The notes below the pieces were generated by a model, which had not been told where the DNA came from, ran no database searches, and was given only the letters and a program-made list of their open reading frames with translations. A DNA stretch of 23,067 nt, taken from assembly GCA_026692885.1 (NCBI GenBank), contig JAPLNJ010000222.1, positions 1-23,067 on the forward strand, given 5' to 3'. Below are positions 1 through 9,507 of this stretch, in pieces. Positions within the stretch are counted from its first letter, which is position 1. Each line of letters starts with the position of its first letter. The DNA is from Planctomycetota bacterium. GTDB lineage: Bacteria > Planctomycetota > Planctomycetia > Pirellulales > Pirellulaceae. The position numbers and the translations under genes were made by a program.

Positions 1-2
1 CC

Positions 3-281
3 GTGTTGGCGGGCGCGACGGCGACCGATGTTACCAACGAAGCCACGGAGTCGTTACAGGCCGGCGGGATTTCGTCCTCGGCGGTCACCGTCACGATCAC
101 CGGCCAGACGGCAGTGGGTGGGCCCATCGACCAACCGATCAACCTGGCGACCATTTCGGAGGGCTGTGCCGTGAGTGTGAAGGTGGAGGTGACCTTTGCG
201 ACAGTCGCCTGGGTCACGCCGACTTTTTTCCGCGCTCCCAAGGTTTCCGTCGCGACGGTGATGCGCAAAGAGTCGCACTGA
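3..281 (+). CDS. TadE-like pilus assembly/secreted pseudopilin protein, C-terminal part
   Basis: This is the 3' end of a gene that enters from the left edge, so the true start is outside the window. The roughly 92 visible residues have the pattern of the C-terminal half of planctomycete TadE-like proteins: an Asn/Thr-rich helix (VTNEATESLQAGGISSSAV), a hydrophilic loop, then a strand-rich end (VKVEVTFATVAWVTPTFF) and a final AxVMRKE motif. TadE proteins are membrane-anchored minor pseudopilins of Flp/Tad type pilus machines. The N-terminal transmembrane helix that would confirm this is missing from view. The TadG-like gene starts 37 bp downstream on the same strand, the usual TadE-TadG pairing, which supports the call. 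Confidence is limited by the partial sequence. Confidence 0.7.
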   Translation: MLAGATATDVTNEATESLQAGGISSSAVTVTITGQTAVGGPIDQPINLATISEGCAVSVKVEVTFATVAWVTPTFFRAPKVSVATVMRKESH

Positions 282-317
282 CCGTGCGCGGCTGAGGAAG
301 ACTACAAGGAGATCGTA

Positions 318-2525
318 ATGCTCATCCAGGAGACGGCAATGTTGTTCCGTACAGTTCGCCGACGTCACCGACGTTCGGGAGCTATCGCCGTGCTCACGGC
401 CCTGTTGCTCATCAGCCTGGTAGGCTTTGCAGCTCTGGGGATCGACGTGGGGTACATCCTGGTGGCCAAACGGCAATTGCAGCGTTCGTCGGACGCGGCA
501 GCCCACGCGGCCGCCTTGAACATTTCCAACCCCGCCGTGGCCCGCCCCGCCGCGCGCGACATCATCGGGTTCAACCCCGTACTCGGACAAACGCTGCAAT
601 TGACGGATGCCGATATCATCTTCGGCACCCGCAACTGGAGCACCAGCGGCTACTCCTTCACCTGGAACACCTTGCCGTACAACGCCGTCAAGGTGACCGT
701 CCGCAAGACACAGGACAGCCCCAACGGATCGTTACCGCTCATCCTTGCCCCGCTGCTCGGCCATTCGCGGGCGGACTTCTCCGCCTCGTCGATCGCCGTG
801 GTCTATCCGCGCGACATCGTGTTTGTCTTGGACGTGTCCGGTTCCATGCATCACGACGGCGAGATGTGGGCCATCCCTCTGCTCGACTGGCAGACGCCGA
901 ACATCCGGGACGGCAAGGGGGCCGGCACGCTCATTCAAGAAGCCGAATGGGCGGACTTCGGCTTGACCGCGGGTGGCGTGCCCTTAAATCTGGCGAACAA
1001 TCCAACCGCCCTGAACACCTTCAACTTCTCGGATCACACGAAGAACCAGGAGGTCGTGTTGCCTACTCTGAGCGGCTACCAGCCTTCGACGGCTTTGGCA
1101 GACTCCGTGAAAACTTACAATGGGATTTGTCCTAGCAAGCACAACCAGACTGCCTACGTGGACACCACCACCACCCCCAACAGAATCCTGGCCAAGCTGG
1201 ACTACACCGACATCCTGGCTTACTGCAACAGTTCTACCGTCAAGAGCACTCCCGAATGGTACAGCTACTCGCAAGACTACAACGGCAACGCGTCTGCAGT
1301 GTGCGCCTACGATTTCATCGTGGACAAGTACTTACCGAAAGTCATGCCACTGGCCAAACCCTCCCTGACGGATGTTGCCACCCGCAACAAGTACCGCACC
1401 TACTGGCGCGGCTATACGGCCTACCTGACCGGCAAACCGGCGAGCAGCAATAGCGCCACCTACGGCATCGACGGCGGCAATAACCCTTCCTCCACCAGCG
1501 TCGAAACCGATTACATCAACGAGTACACCCGGGCGGACGGCAGTAAGTATCCTTACTCGCTGCAGACGGAAATGGCCGAACTCAAGAACCACGCCAACTA
1601 TGCGAGCTATATCCAGTTCATGATGGACCAAGCGAACGAGCGGCAGTCAGGCATCCAGAACAACGGCAACAGCGCCACGGGGTCCCAGTTGTACTACTCG
1701 CCTAAACAGATGAACAAATGGCTCTCCCAAGCAGGTTCGGCCGGTGATACCGCCAACGTTTACCGACTGCGGTCGGAAAACTACTCGACCGACCTGAACC
1801 CGGTCTACCTGCCGCCGCGCGAGTTCCCGGCCAGTGCGGTGCTCGATGCTGTGCTGGCGTGTTGCAAGACGTTGAATCAGGACAATCAAGGGGTCAACGC
1901 CGTGGTTCGCGACCATGTGGCGGTGGTAGCTTTCAGCGACACTTTCTACCAGATTTCCGGCACCTCGACCGCCCCTTTCCTGGACGTGGTCGATGATTAC
2001 TCGGCCCTGCTCGCCGCGGTAGTCGCGGGCGGACAATCGGGGGACAACGGCACCAACACCATGAGCGCACTCCGTTTGGCTACGAATTGGTTCACTCCAA
2101 CATCAGATCCTAATCTTAGTTATGCACGCGCGAGTGCCAGCCGCGTGCTCATCCTCTTCACGGATGGTGAGGCCAACCAGAAAAGCACTCCGACCAAATC
2201 CCTCACCAGCCCCAGCCCCCCCTTGATCGACCTGGACAAACAAGGCATCAAGAACGACCCCTACTATATCAGCGGGAGTGCGACGTACACCGCCGAGAAA
2301 AACGCTGCCTTGCGTGAGGTTGTGGATCTGTATGCCTTGAACGTCACCGTGAACGCCATCATCGCCGGCGCCGCCAGCGATGACTTCGTACAGCGGATGT
2401 CGCTGCTCACCAACGGTATCTATCAGGACAGCGGGGCCAACTACGAACAGTACACGAACAATCTGATTAACGACTTCGGACGGCTGGCCAGGGTGCGGGC
2501 GATTAGCTTCGCTATAGAACGCTAG
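318..2525 (+). CDS. TadG-like von Willebrand factor A domain protein
   Basis: A 735-residue protein with a basic N-terminus (RTVRRRHRRSGA) and one transmembrane helix at about residues 22-46, followed by the TadG-type segment ending DVGYILVAKRQLQRSSDAAA. A vWA domain begins near residue 166: VFVLDVSGSM supplies the MIDAS DxSxS (172-176), NGTNTMSAL near 577-585 the conserved Thr, and LILFTDGEAN near 611-620 the conserved Asp. About 320 residues (180-505) rich in Tyr, Asn and Thr are inserted between the first and later MIDAS motifs. The family takes part in Tad pilus assembly or surface adhesion; the bulk of the protein should lie outside the cytoplasmic membrane. The start at 318 has AAGGAG six bases upstream. 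An ATG at 339, also with a GGAG, is a plausible alternative. The gene ends 11 bp from the convergent gene that follows. Confidence 0.85.
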   Translation: MLIQETAMLFRTVRRRHRRSGAIAVLTALLLISLVGFAALGIDVGYILVAKRQLQRSSDAAAHAAALNISNPAVARPAARDIIGFNPVLGQTLQLTDADIIFGTRNWSTSGYSFTWNTLPYNAVKVTVRKTQDSPNGSLPLILAPLLGHSRADFSASSIAVVYPRDIVFVLDVSGSMHHDGEMWAIPLLDWQTPNIRDGKGAGTLIQEAEWADFGLTAGGVPLNLANNPTALNTFNFSDHTKNQEVVLPTLSGYQPSTALADSVKTYNGICPSKHNQTAYVDTTTTPNRILAKLDYTDILAYCNSSTVKSTPEWYSYSQDYNGNASAVCAYDFIVDKYLPKVMPLAKPSLTDVATRNKYRTYWRGYTAYLTGKPASSNSATYGIDGGNNPSSTSVETDYINEYTRADGSKYPYSLQTEMAELKNHANYASYIQFMMDQANERQSGIQNNGNSATGSQLYYSPKQMNKWLSQAGSAGDTANVYRLRSENYSTDLNPVYLPPREFPASAVLDAVLACCKTLNQDNQGVNAVVRDHVAVVAFSDTFYQISGTSTAPFLDVVDDYSALLAAVVAGGQSGDNGTNTMSALRLATNWFTPTSDPNLSYARASASRVLILFTDGEANQKSTPTKSLTSPSPPLIDLDKQGIKNDPYYISGSATYTAEKNAALREVVDLYALNVTVNAIIAGAASDDFVQRMSLLTNGIYQDSGANYEQYTNNLINDFGRLARVRAISFAIER

Positions 2526-2536
2526 TGCGATGTGGC

Positions 2537-2926
2537 TTACGAGGGATTGCCGAAACTTGTCAGTTGGACGCGTTTCCGGACGATCAATTCGTAACGCTTG
2601 CCCCGGCGGCGGACCTTGCCCGTCGCGTTGATTTTCTGGTCCTTGAAACGGGCGACGGCCGCAGGCAGATTGTCCCAGTCGGTCTGGCGAAACTCCTGGC
2701 TGTCTTCGCGCAGCACGACCACGGCGAAATTCTCTTGATCGCGAGGATTCAAGCGGGAGTTCAGAATCAGCAGCGCCTCCGAACTGTTGCTCGCCGAACG
2801 GACTATCAACGTGACGTTGATGGTCTTGCCCACATAGTTGCGTGCATCGGACAGCTCCACGTGCAGTGGCTTGGCATCACCGGCCGCAGCGGCGGCGGCC
2901 CACAACAGAAGCAGTTGGCCAAGCAT
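2537..2926 (-). CDS. Small exported protein with OB-fold-like body
   Basis: The start at 2926 was chosen over a longer open frame (to 3526) because ATG is preceded by AGGAGG with 7-base spacing and is followed at once by a signal-peptide-like segment (MLGQLLLLWAAAAAAGDA). The upstream extension crosses inverted repeats and has no such signal. The mature part, about 112 residues, alternates strands with polar turns. The order (VGKTINVTLIV, ALLILNS, NFAVVVLRED, then a short helix, KDQKINATGKVRR, YELIVRKRVQLTSF) resembles OB-fold proteins in which a GKxIxVxGKV strand precedes the last strand. No catalytic motif is visible, so only export and a likely beta-barrel ligand-binding fold are inferred. 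It is convergent with the TadG-like gene. Confidence 0.7.
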   Translation of the reverse strand: MLGQLLLLWAAAAAAGDAKPLHVELSDARNYVGKTINVTLIVRSASNSSEALLILNSRLNPRDQENFAVVVLREDSQEFRQTDWDNLPAAVARFKDQKINATGKVRRRGKRYELIVRKRVQLTSFGNPS

Positions 2927-3020
2927 GTCTCGCCTCCTGATCGCCACAAACGGGTGCTGATCCGCGCACCAACTTCCACAAGAGGGGAGCTTAGCATGTG
3001 CCGCAGCGGGGAGCAACGGG

Positions 3021-3191
3021 GCCTTGATCATGAGGTTACGCACGGGTGTTGGTGCTGGCAACGGGCCGGGTGGCTGGCGGCTGAGCCTAAGCGAAGCCCC
3101 AGTACCCGGTTTCTGGGGCATCGCTGCATTCTGCCGCCAGCCACCCTGACCCCCTGCTGCTAGCGTTTTGCGCCACCTTATGATCAAGGCC
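3021..3191. mobile_element. MITE-like inverted-repeat element with direct-repeat flanks
   Basis: The left end GCCTTGATCATGAGGT (3021-3036) is matched in inverted orientation by ACCTTATGATCAAGGC (3175-3190) with one mismatch. Inside, GTGGCTGGCGGC and GCCGCCAGCCAC form a second inverted pair. The 10-bp sequence GAGCAACGGG stands directly outside both ends (3011-3020 and 3192-3201), which is what a target-site duplication looks like. The element has no coding capacity. It lies in the 614-bp gene-free stretch 2927-3540, upstream of the exported-protein gene. Confidence 0.6.
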
Positions 3192-3204
3192 GAGCAACGG
3201 GGAG

Positions 3205-3342
3205 AGGCTGTGAAAAAATCGTAGGGTGGGCCAAGTACTCGCGGCCCACCGTCGCAAGCAAGGCCGTTTCCTTGGAATTGGTGGGCCGCGAGTACTTGGC
3301 CCACCTTACCGCAAATCGTGTTCGCACATTTTTTCACAGCCT
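3205..3342. repeat. 138-bp palindromic repeat element
   Basis: Two nested perfect inverted repeats define this element. The outer arms are AGGCTGTGAAAAAAT (3205-3219) and its complement at 3328-3342. The inner arms are 26 bp (3225-3250 and 3280-3305) and contain GGTGGGCCAAGTACTCGCGG. The core GTAGGGTGGGC (3221-3231) recurs at 4780-4790 upstream of the FHA gene, so it belongs to a dispersed family. It could fold into a long hairpin in RNA. It is adjacent to the preceding MITE-like element. The rest of the gap (3343-3540) shows no gene, only the ribosome-binding site of the next gene. Confidence 0.65.
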
Positions 3343-3540
3343 CGGAGCGGTGGGCCAGAACTTGGGAAGCAGCCAGCGGTGACGCGTTCGGTGACACCCT
3401 TCGGGAGACACCGCCTTTGATGTCTTCTACCAAGAAATTTGCAGGAAAGTTCAAGATTGCTCCAAGTGCGTCGAATAACATGACGGCATTGTTGGCAAAC
3501 GTCACATCAGCGCGAAGGTCAGGCAAAGGGAGGACAAGTC

Positions 3541-4353
3541 ATGTTGAAGAAAGCTCTATTGGTGTCGGGTGGGAGTGTGTTGTTGCTGAGTCTGTTTCTT
3601 GGTCGCGACTTGTTCAGTTACGCTAGGACGACGGTCGGGTGGATGCATAGCACGGTCAAAGACAGCGTGCCGATTCCCTTCGAATTGGCACGGTCCCGCA
3701 AGATGATCAAGGATCTCGATCCGGAAATCAGTCGGCACAAGCGTGAGATCGCCAAAGAAGAACTTTCGCTGCAGAAATTGGCTGACCAGGTGAAATCCGA
3801 CGAAGAGCAGTTGGCTAAGCACTGGAAGGATATTCAGCGTCTCAAGGGCGACTTGGCCAGCGGTGGGAGTACCTTCGTCTACGTCGGCCACACCTACACT
3901 TCGAAACAGGTGGAGACCGATCTGACCAGCCGCTTCGAACGGCATCAGACCAAGGCAGCCACGGTAGACAAGATGCGGAAGATTTTGGAGATTCGCAACA
4001 GGGGTTTGAACGCGGCGCAGGATAAGCTGAAGGCTATGATTGCGGCCAAGCGGCAACTGGAAGTGGAAGTGGAGAACCTGGAGGCACGGCTGAAGATGGT
4101 GGAAGTCGCGCAAGCCACCAGCCAGTTTACGATCGACGACAGCCAGCTGTCGCGAACCCGCGAATTACTGAAGGACATTGAGGCCCGGATCGAAGTCGAT
4201 GCCCAACTGGTGCATGCCGAGGACCTCGTGCTCGACGAGATCCCGCTGGAGGAAGCTGCGACAGCGACGCCGATCCTGGATCGGATCACGCAGTATGAAC
4301 AGCAGAAGGACCAGACGCCTGCGACGCTCGTCGGTACCAAGGTGAAGGATTAG
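3541..4353 (+). CDS. Membrane-anchored coiled-coil protein of unknown function
   Basis: A 270-residue protein with a short basic start (MLKK) and one hydrophobic helix at about residues 5-20, acting as a signal anchor. Two long charged heptad-rich stretches follow (about 50-107 and 140-190; for example KREIAKEELSLQKLADQVKSD), and the tail is acidic and Ala/Thr-rich. Between the coils lies a short non-helical piece (GGSTFVYVGHTYTSKQV). There are no catalytic motifs. The start is fixed by GGGAGG seven bases upstream. Proteins of this shape occur in planctomycetes and are presumably anchored to the inner membrane facing the periplasm, but I cannot assign a role. It precedes the FHA-kinase-sigma cluster on the same strand with a repeat-filled 474-bp gap, so membership in that transcription unit is uncertain. 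Confidence 0.75.
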   Translation: MLKKALLVSGGSVLLLSLFLGRDLFSYARTTVGWMHSTVKDSVPIPFELARSRKMIKDLDPEISRHKREIAKEELSLQKLADQVKSDEEQLAKHWKDIQRLKGDLASGGSTFVYVGHTYTSKQVETDLTSRFERHQTKAATVDKMRKILEIRNRGLNAAQDKLKAMIAAKRQLEVEVENLEARLKMVEVAQATSQFTIDDSQLSRTRELLKDIEARIEVDAQLVHAEDLVLDEIPLEEAATATPILDRITQYEQQKDQTPATLVGTKVKD

Positions 4354-4407
4354 CCACACCGTGGCTGAAGGAAACTGGGTCCTGGGGTTAAGGCACGGCC
4401 GAAGAAC

Positions 4408-4466
4408 AGCTCCCTCGCCCCGGCCTGCCTGTCGGCAGACAGGTACTCTGGGGAGAGGGTTGGGGT
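4408..4466. repeat. Hairpin-type intergenic repeat
   Basis: A pair of related arms, TCCCTCGCCCCGG (4411-4423) and CTCTGGGGAGAGGG (about 4446-4459), enclose a compact hairpin CCTGTC-GGCA-GACAGG (4428-4443). This looks like one hairpin repeat inserted within the loop of another. It has no coding content. It lies in the gene-free stretch 4354-4827, together with the 4500-4593 repeat and a weaker hairpin at about 4722-4765 (GTCGCTCGC / GCGAGCGGC). Confidence 0.4.
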
Positions 4467-4499
4467 GGGCTGCGCAAGACTGGGCGGAAACAGCGGCCA

Positions 4500-4593
4500 G
4501 GGTCAGTCGTTCAAATTTCAGTTCTTGCGGCGGCGAGACTCTCCACCCTCGTTGCCCAGAGGCCGCAAGAACTGAAATTTGAAGGACTGACCC
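4500..4593. repeat. 94-bp element with 32-bp terminal inverted repeats
   Basis: The arms at 4500-4531 and 4562-4593 are inverted copies of 32 bp with a single mismatch. They begin GGGTCAGTC and contain TTCAAATTTCAGTTCTTGCG. Only 30 bp separate them, so this is either a MITE or the two fused ends of an insertion sequence whose interior is lost. No transposase fragment is present. Confidence 0.6.
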
Positions 4594-4827
4594 ATGTCTG
4601 CGGGCGGAACAGAAGTGGAACAAACTCCGGCCTGCCTCGCGACACTGCTTTGCGTGGCCCTGGGTGGGGGTGAGGGGCGGGAAAGGCAAGTGCCGAAGCT
4701 ATTTCTCGGCCGTTTCTAAGGGACGTCGCTCGCGGTACGGAGAGGCGATTCTCCCCCTGGCGAGCGGCGGCCCTAAGGTGTAGGGTGGGCTGTGCCTCAG
4801 CCTCCCGGAGGACGGTGGAGGTGGAGT

Positions 4828-5424
4828 ATGCTGAACGGCGACGCACATTTTCTGCTCTGGGTCGACGCCGTCGGCGGATTCCTGGTTTGCTGTGGCGACG
4901 AGATTGTGCTCGGACAGGCCGTGCCGGGAAACCGGGTGGATATCCCGCTCCTGGCGGACCTGTCCCGGCAACACGCCCGCATCTGCCGGGAGGACGGCTA
5001 CTTCATCGAACCGTTACGCCGGGTGTGCGTGGAGGGACGCGAAATCGACGGTCCCACCGTGCTTGCCGATGGTGACGAGATTGAGTTGGGGAAGGGCGTG
5101 CGGTTGCGATTCCGGCAGCCGCATGCGTTGAGTGCGACGGCGCGGCTGGAATTCGTGTCGCGGCACCGCACCCAGCCCACGGTCGACGCCGTCCTGCTGA
5201 TGGCCGAATCGTGCGTGTTGGGGCCGAACGGAAACAGCCACGTGGTCTGCCGGCCCTGGTCGCACGACGTGGTGTTCTACCGGCGTGACGGGCGACTGTA
5301 CTGCCGCGCCCGCGACGGCCTCGAAATCGACGGACGGTTCTGCCACGGAGAAGGTCTGGTGCACCCGAATTCGCACGTGGTGGGAACAGATTTCTCGCTT
5401 AGCTTGGAGAGCGTGAAAGGTTAG
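4828..5424 (+). CDS. FHA-domain protein (tandem, second domain degenerate)
   Basis: A 198-residue cytoplasmic protein. The first FHA domain (about 20-97) has the phosphopeptide-binding core SRQHA at 46-50 (Ser and His conserved), followed by DGYFIEPL, VCVEGREIDGPTVLADGDEIELG and VRLRFR, all typical FHA strands. Residues 125-195 repeat this layout (SCVLGPNGNSH, RRDGRLYCRARDGLEIDG, LVHPNSHVVGTDFSLSLE) without the SRxH motif, suggesting a second, degenerate copy. FHA domains bind phosphothreonine peptides. With the Ser/Thr kinase gene starting 43 bp downstream, this protein is the natural reader or substrate of that kinase. The start at 4828 is chosen because GGAGG lies six bases upstream; an ATG at 4792 lacks this. 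Confidence 0.85.
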   Translation: MLNGDAHFLLWVDAVGGFLVCCGDEIVLGQAVPGNRVDIPLLADLSRQHARICREDGYFIEPLRRVCVEGREIDGPTVLADGDEIELGKGVRLRFRQPHALSATARLEFVSRHRTQPTVDAVLLMAESCVLGPNGNSHVVCRPWSHDVVFYRRDGRLYCRARDGLEIDGRFCHGEGLVHPNSHVVGTDFSLSLESVKG

Positions 5425-5467
5425 CCTGGATGCTTCACGGCGATCCTGGTCGTAGGAAACTGGACAA

Positions 5468-7507
<2,040 letters not shown>

Positions 7508-7536
7508 AACGCTTTTGCTCTTGGGGGTTCCCAATC

Positions 7537-8649
7537 ATGTTTGTCCTGGTTCTCCTGATGATCGTCCCGGTGGCACTCGTGCTGGCGGTCTTCCTGGCTT
7601 TCCTGCTGGTGAACGCCATCAAGACGCTGGTCTCCGGCAATTATCACGCGGTAATTGTCGGCTTGGGCACGCTCGGCGGCATGGCGATTCTAGCGATCGT
7701 CGGATGGGCGTTGTCCGCGCGGCTGATGATGGCGCATCCGCTCGTCGGATCGACTGGGTACTTTGATGACGTGTCCATCGCGACGCCGACACTCCTACCC
7801 GCCAGGCCGTCGTCGGCTATAAGCCACGCCCTGACGACGGTGGTGATGGATGACGAGCCGGCGGCGGCTGAGTCCTCCGAGCAGACCCCGTCGGACTCCC
7901 CGGCGAAGCCCGCCCAGCCTGTTCCGCAGCCGGCCCCCCCTGCCGAGCAACCGCCCCCCGCACCCGAGTCGGCCGCTCCGGCAATTCCGATCGTCGAGCA
8001 GCCCACGCCCCGTCCGGTTGAACCGCTCGCCACTCCCATCGTGACGGAGCCCGTGCGCATCACCCCGGCGTCGCGTCCCCGCTGGGTCGACTCGGAGCCC
8101 GTGCTGATCGGAGACGTGCAGCAGCGGCCGGTGAGCTCAGGCCCGTATGAGAAGCTGCGCGACTGTCGACGGGCGTTGGACGTACAACTCAGGAAAGCGG
8201 TCGACGAGTATGTCGATGAGTACTTCGACGAAGCCTATGGCGAGCGGTTGAAGGCGTCGCAAATCGTTCACTACGATGCAAATTGGATCAAGAGCCATCT
8301 GGTGGGGCCGGATGGCATCTACCAAGAGACCGTCCAGGTCTCCTTCGGACCGATGCAACAGATCCACGCGCTCGTGGTGTTTGATGCGGAGTTTCGCCAG
8401 GAGTTGGATGGGCGGCGTCCCGACCTGGACCGCCAATGTCGCGCCCTCGTGGCCACCAGCCGGTTGCTGGTTACGGCCTTGGGATTCGGCTTCCTGTTGA
8501 GCGTGTTGGGTGTTGTCTACGGATATTTTAGGCTCGACGCGGCCACCCACGTCAGCCACTCCCGCCGGTTGCAGTTTCTCGGCGGCGCCGCGATACTGGC
8601 ATTGCTCGTGGTGGTCCTACGCCTCGCCCGGCAGATCACGTGGATGTGA
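7537..8649 (+). CDS. Proline-rich four-pass membrane protein of unknown function
   Basis: A 370-residue protein with two N-terminal hydrophobic helices (about 3-28 and 38-60), a long Pro/Ala/Glu-rich disordered region (about 105-180, including PAPPAEQPPPAPESAAPAIP), a folded charged segment (about 203-300, beginning YEKLRDCRRALDVQLRKAVDEY) and two C-terminal helices (about 308-331 and 346-363). No enzymatic motif is recognisable. The gap to the kinase gene is 29 bp and to the sigma gene 33 bp, all on the same strand, so co-transcription is likely. A role as membrane partner or substrate of the kinase, or as sequestering partner of the sigma factor, is inference from position only. The start is preceded by a GGGGG stretch. 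Confidence 0.8.
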   Translation: MFVLVLLMIVPVALVLAVFLAFLLVNAIKTLVSGNYHAVIVGLGTLGGMAILAIVGWALSARLMMAHPLVGSTGYFDDVSIATPTLLPARPSSAISHALTTVVMDDEPAAAESSEQTPSDSPAKPAQPVPQPAPPAEQPPPAPESAAPAIPIVEQPTPRPVEPLATPIVTEPVRITPASRPRWVDSEPVLIGDVQQRPVSSGPYEKLRDCRRALDVQLRKAVDEYVDEYFDEAYGERLKASQIVHYDANWIKSHLVGPDGIYQETVQVSFGPMQQIHALVVFDAEFRQELDGRRPDLDRQCRALVATSRLLVTALGFGFLLSVLGVVYGYFRLDAATHVSHSRRLQFLGGAAILALLVVVLRLARQITWM

Positions 8650-8682
8650 AGCTGGACATCGCCGCCCAACATCGATTCCTCT

Positions 8683-9324
8683 ATGGCCGAAGTCTCCAAG
8701 ACAGACCGGTTACTGATCAACCGCATCCGCCACGGCGACGCGGATGCATGGAGTGAGTTGATCGCCCGTTACGAGGGCCGGCTGTTCGCCTTCGTGGAGA
8801 GTCGTGTCGGTCGGCGGCACGTGGCGGAGGATATCGTCCAGGAGGCCTTCATCGGCTTTCTGACCAGCCTGCCGAACTACGACGGCAAGCGACCGCTGGA
8901 GACGTACCTGTTTTCGATCTGCGCCTACAAGCTGACCGATCACCTGCGCCGTGAGGGACGCCGGCCGACCTTGCCGCTGTCCCACACCCAAGACTCAGAC
9001 GGTCAGTGGCAACTGCCGGCTCCAGGCCGAGGGGCCAGCAGCATCGCGCGCAGCGGAGAACGGCGCGGACTGGAAGAGAAGTCCCTGGCCGAGGCTCTCC
9101 GCCAGCAGGTCGAGCAGTTGCGCCAAGCTGGCGATTGGACCAAGTTGATGTGCGTCGAGCTGCTGTTTCTAAACGGCTGGGCCAACAAGGACGTGGCTGC
9201 CGAACTGGGCCTTACCGAACAGCAGGTGGCAAACTTCAAGTTCGACTTCCTGGCACGCCTGCGCAAGACCATCCGAAACCAGGGCCTTTCCGAGGAGGTC
9301 TTTCCGGAACTGTATCAGCGGTAA
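8683..9324 (+). CDS. ECF-type RNA polymerase sigma factor
   Basis: A 213-residue sigma-70 family protein with only regions 2 and 4. Region 2 spans about 10-90: DADAWSELIARYEGRLFAFV, then RRHVAEDIVQEAFIGFLTSLPNYD and the -10 recognition helix LETYLFSICAYKLTDHLRREGR. Region 4 spans about 150-205, with the helix-turn-helix GWANKDVAAELGLTEQQVANFKFDFLARLRK. The linker (95-135) is Ser/Gly-rich. ECF sigma factors direct polymerase to stress or envelope promoters. No conventional anti-sigma gene is adjacent. In planctomycetes some ECF groups are known to sit beside Ser/Thr kinases, which fits control by phosphorylation here (inference). The ATG lacks a clear Shine-Dalgarno. The stop codon overlaps the end of a repeat element. 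Confidence 0.9.
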   Translation: MAEVSKTDRLLINRIRHGDADAWSELIARYEGRLFAFVESRVGRRHVAEDIVQEAFIGFLTSLPNYDGKRPLETYLFSICAYKLTDHLRREGRRPTLPLSHTQDSDGQWQLPAPGRGASSIARSGERRGLEEKSLAEALRQQVEQLRQAGDWTKLMCVELLFLNGWANKDVAAELGLTEQQVANFKFDFLARLRKTIRNQGLSEEVFPELYQR

Positions 9325-9444
9325 GGATCGCGAAATGAATTAGTGTCGGGTCTTCAAAGTAGCCATCACGCTCCGCGTGATGGCATGTCATCTCGTGGAG
9401 CGAGATGACCACATTCTTGCGACAGTTATTTCTTTCGCGATCCT
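9324..9444. repeat. MITE-like element with two internal hairpins
   Basis: The terminal inverted repeats AGGATCGCGAAA (9324-9335) and TTTCGCGATCCT (9433-9444) are perfect over 12 bp and continue imperfectly to about 28 bp. Inside are two perfect hairpins: GCCATCACGC-TCC-GCGTGATGGC (9362-9384) and GTCATCTCG-TGGAG-CGAGATGAC (9387-9409). The first bases overlap the stop codon of the sigma gene. It fills most of the space between the convergent sigma and cyclase-repeat genes and may end transcription from either side, although no T-run is seen. Confidence 0.6.
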
Positions 9445-9507
9445 AAGCGTCCCCTGCCGTTCCCGTTCCACATCATCTCACACTGCGCACGGGTCGGGAG
9501 GGCGAGG

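Noticed and set aside
54..599. 181-residue - strand frame across the TadE/TadG region
   Set aside because: It is antisense to two well-supported genes, rich in Arg/His/Gly as expected for shadow frames, and has no motif.
2927..3526. N-terminal extension of the exported-protein frame, up to 329 residues in total
   Set aside because: The extension is read through two inverted-repeat elements, while ATG 2926 has a strong AGGAGG and a signal peptide directly after it.
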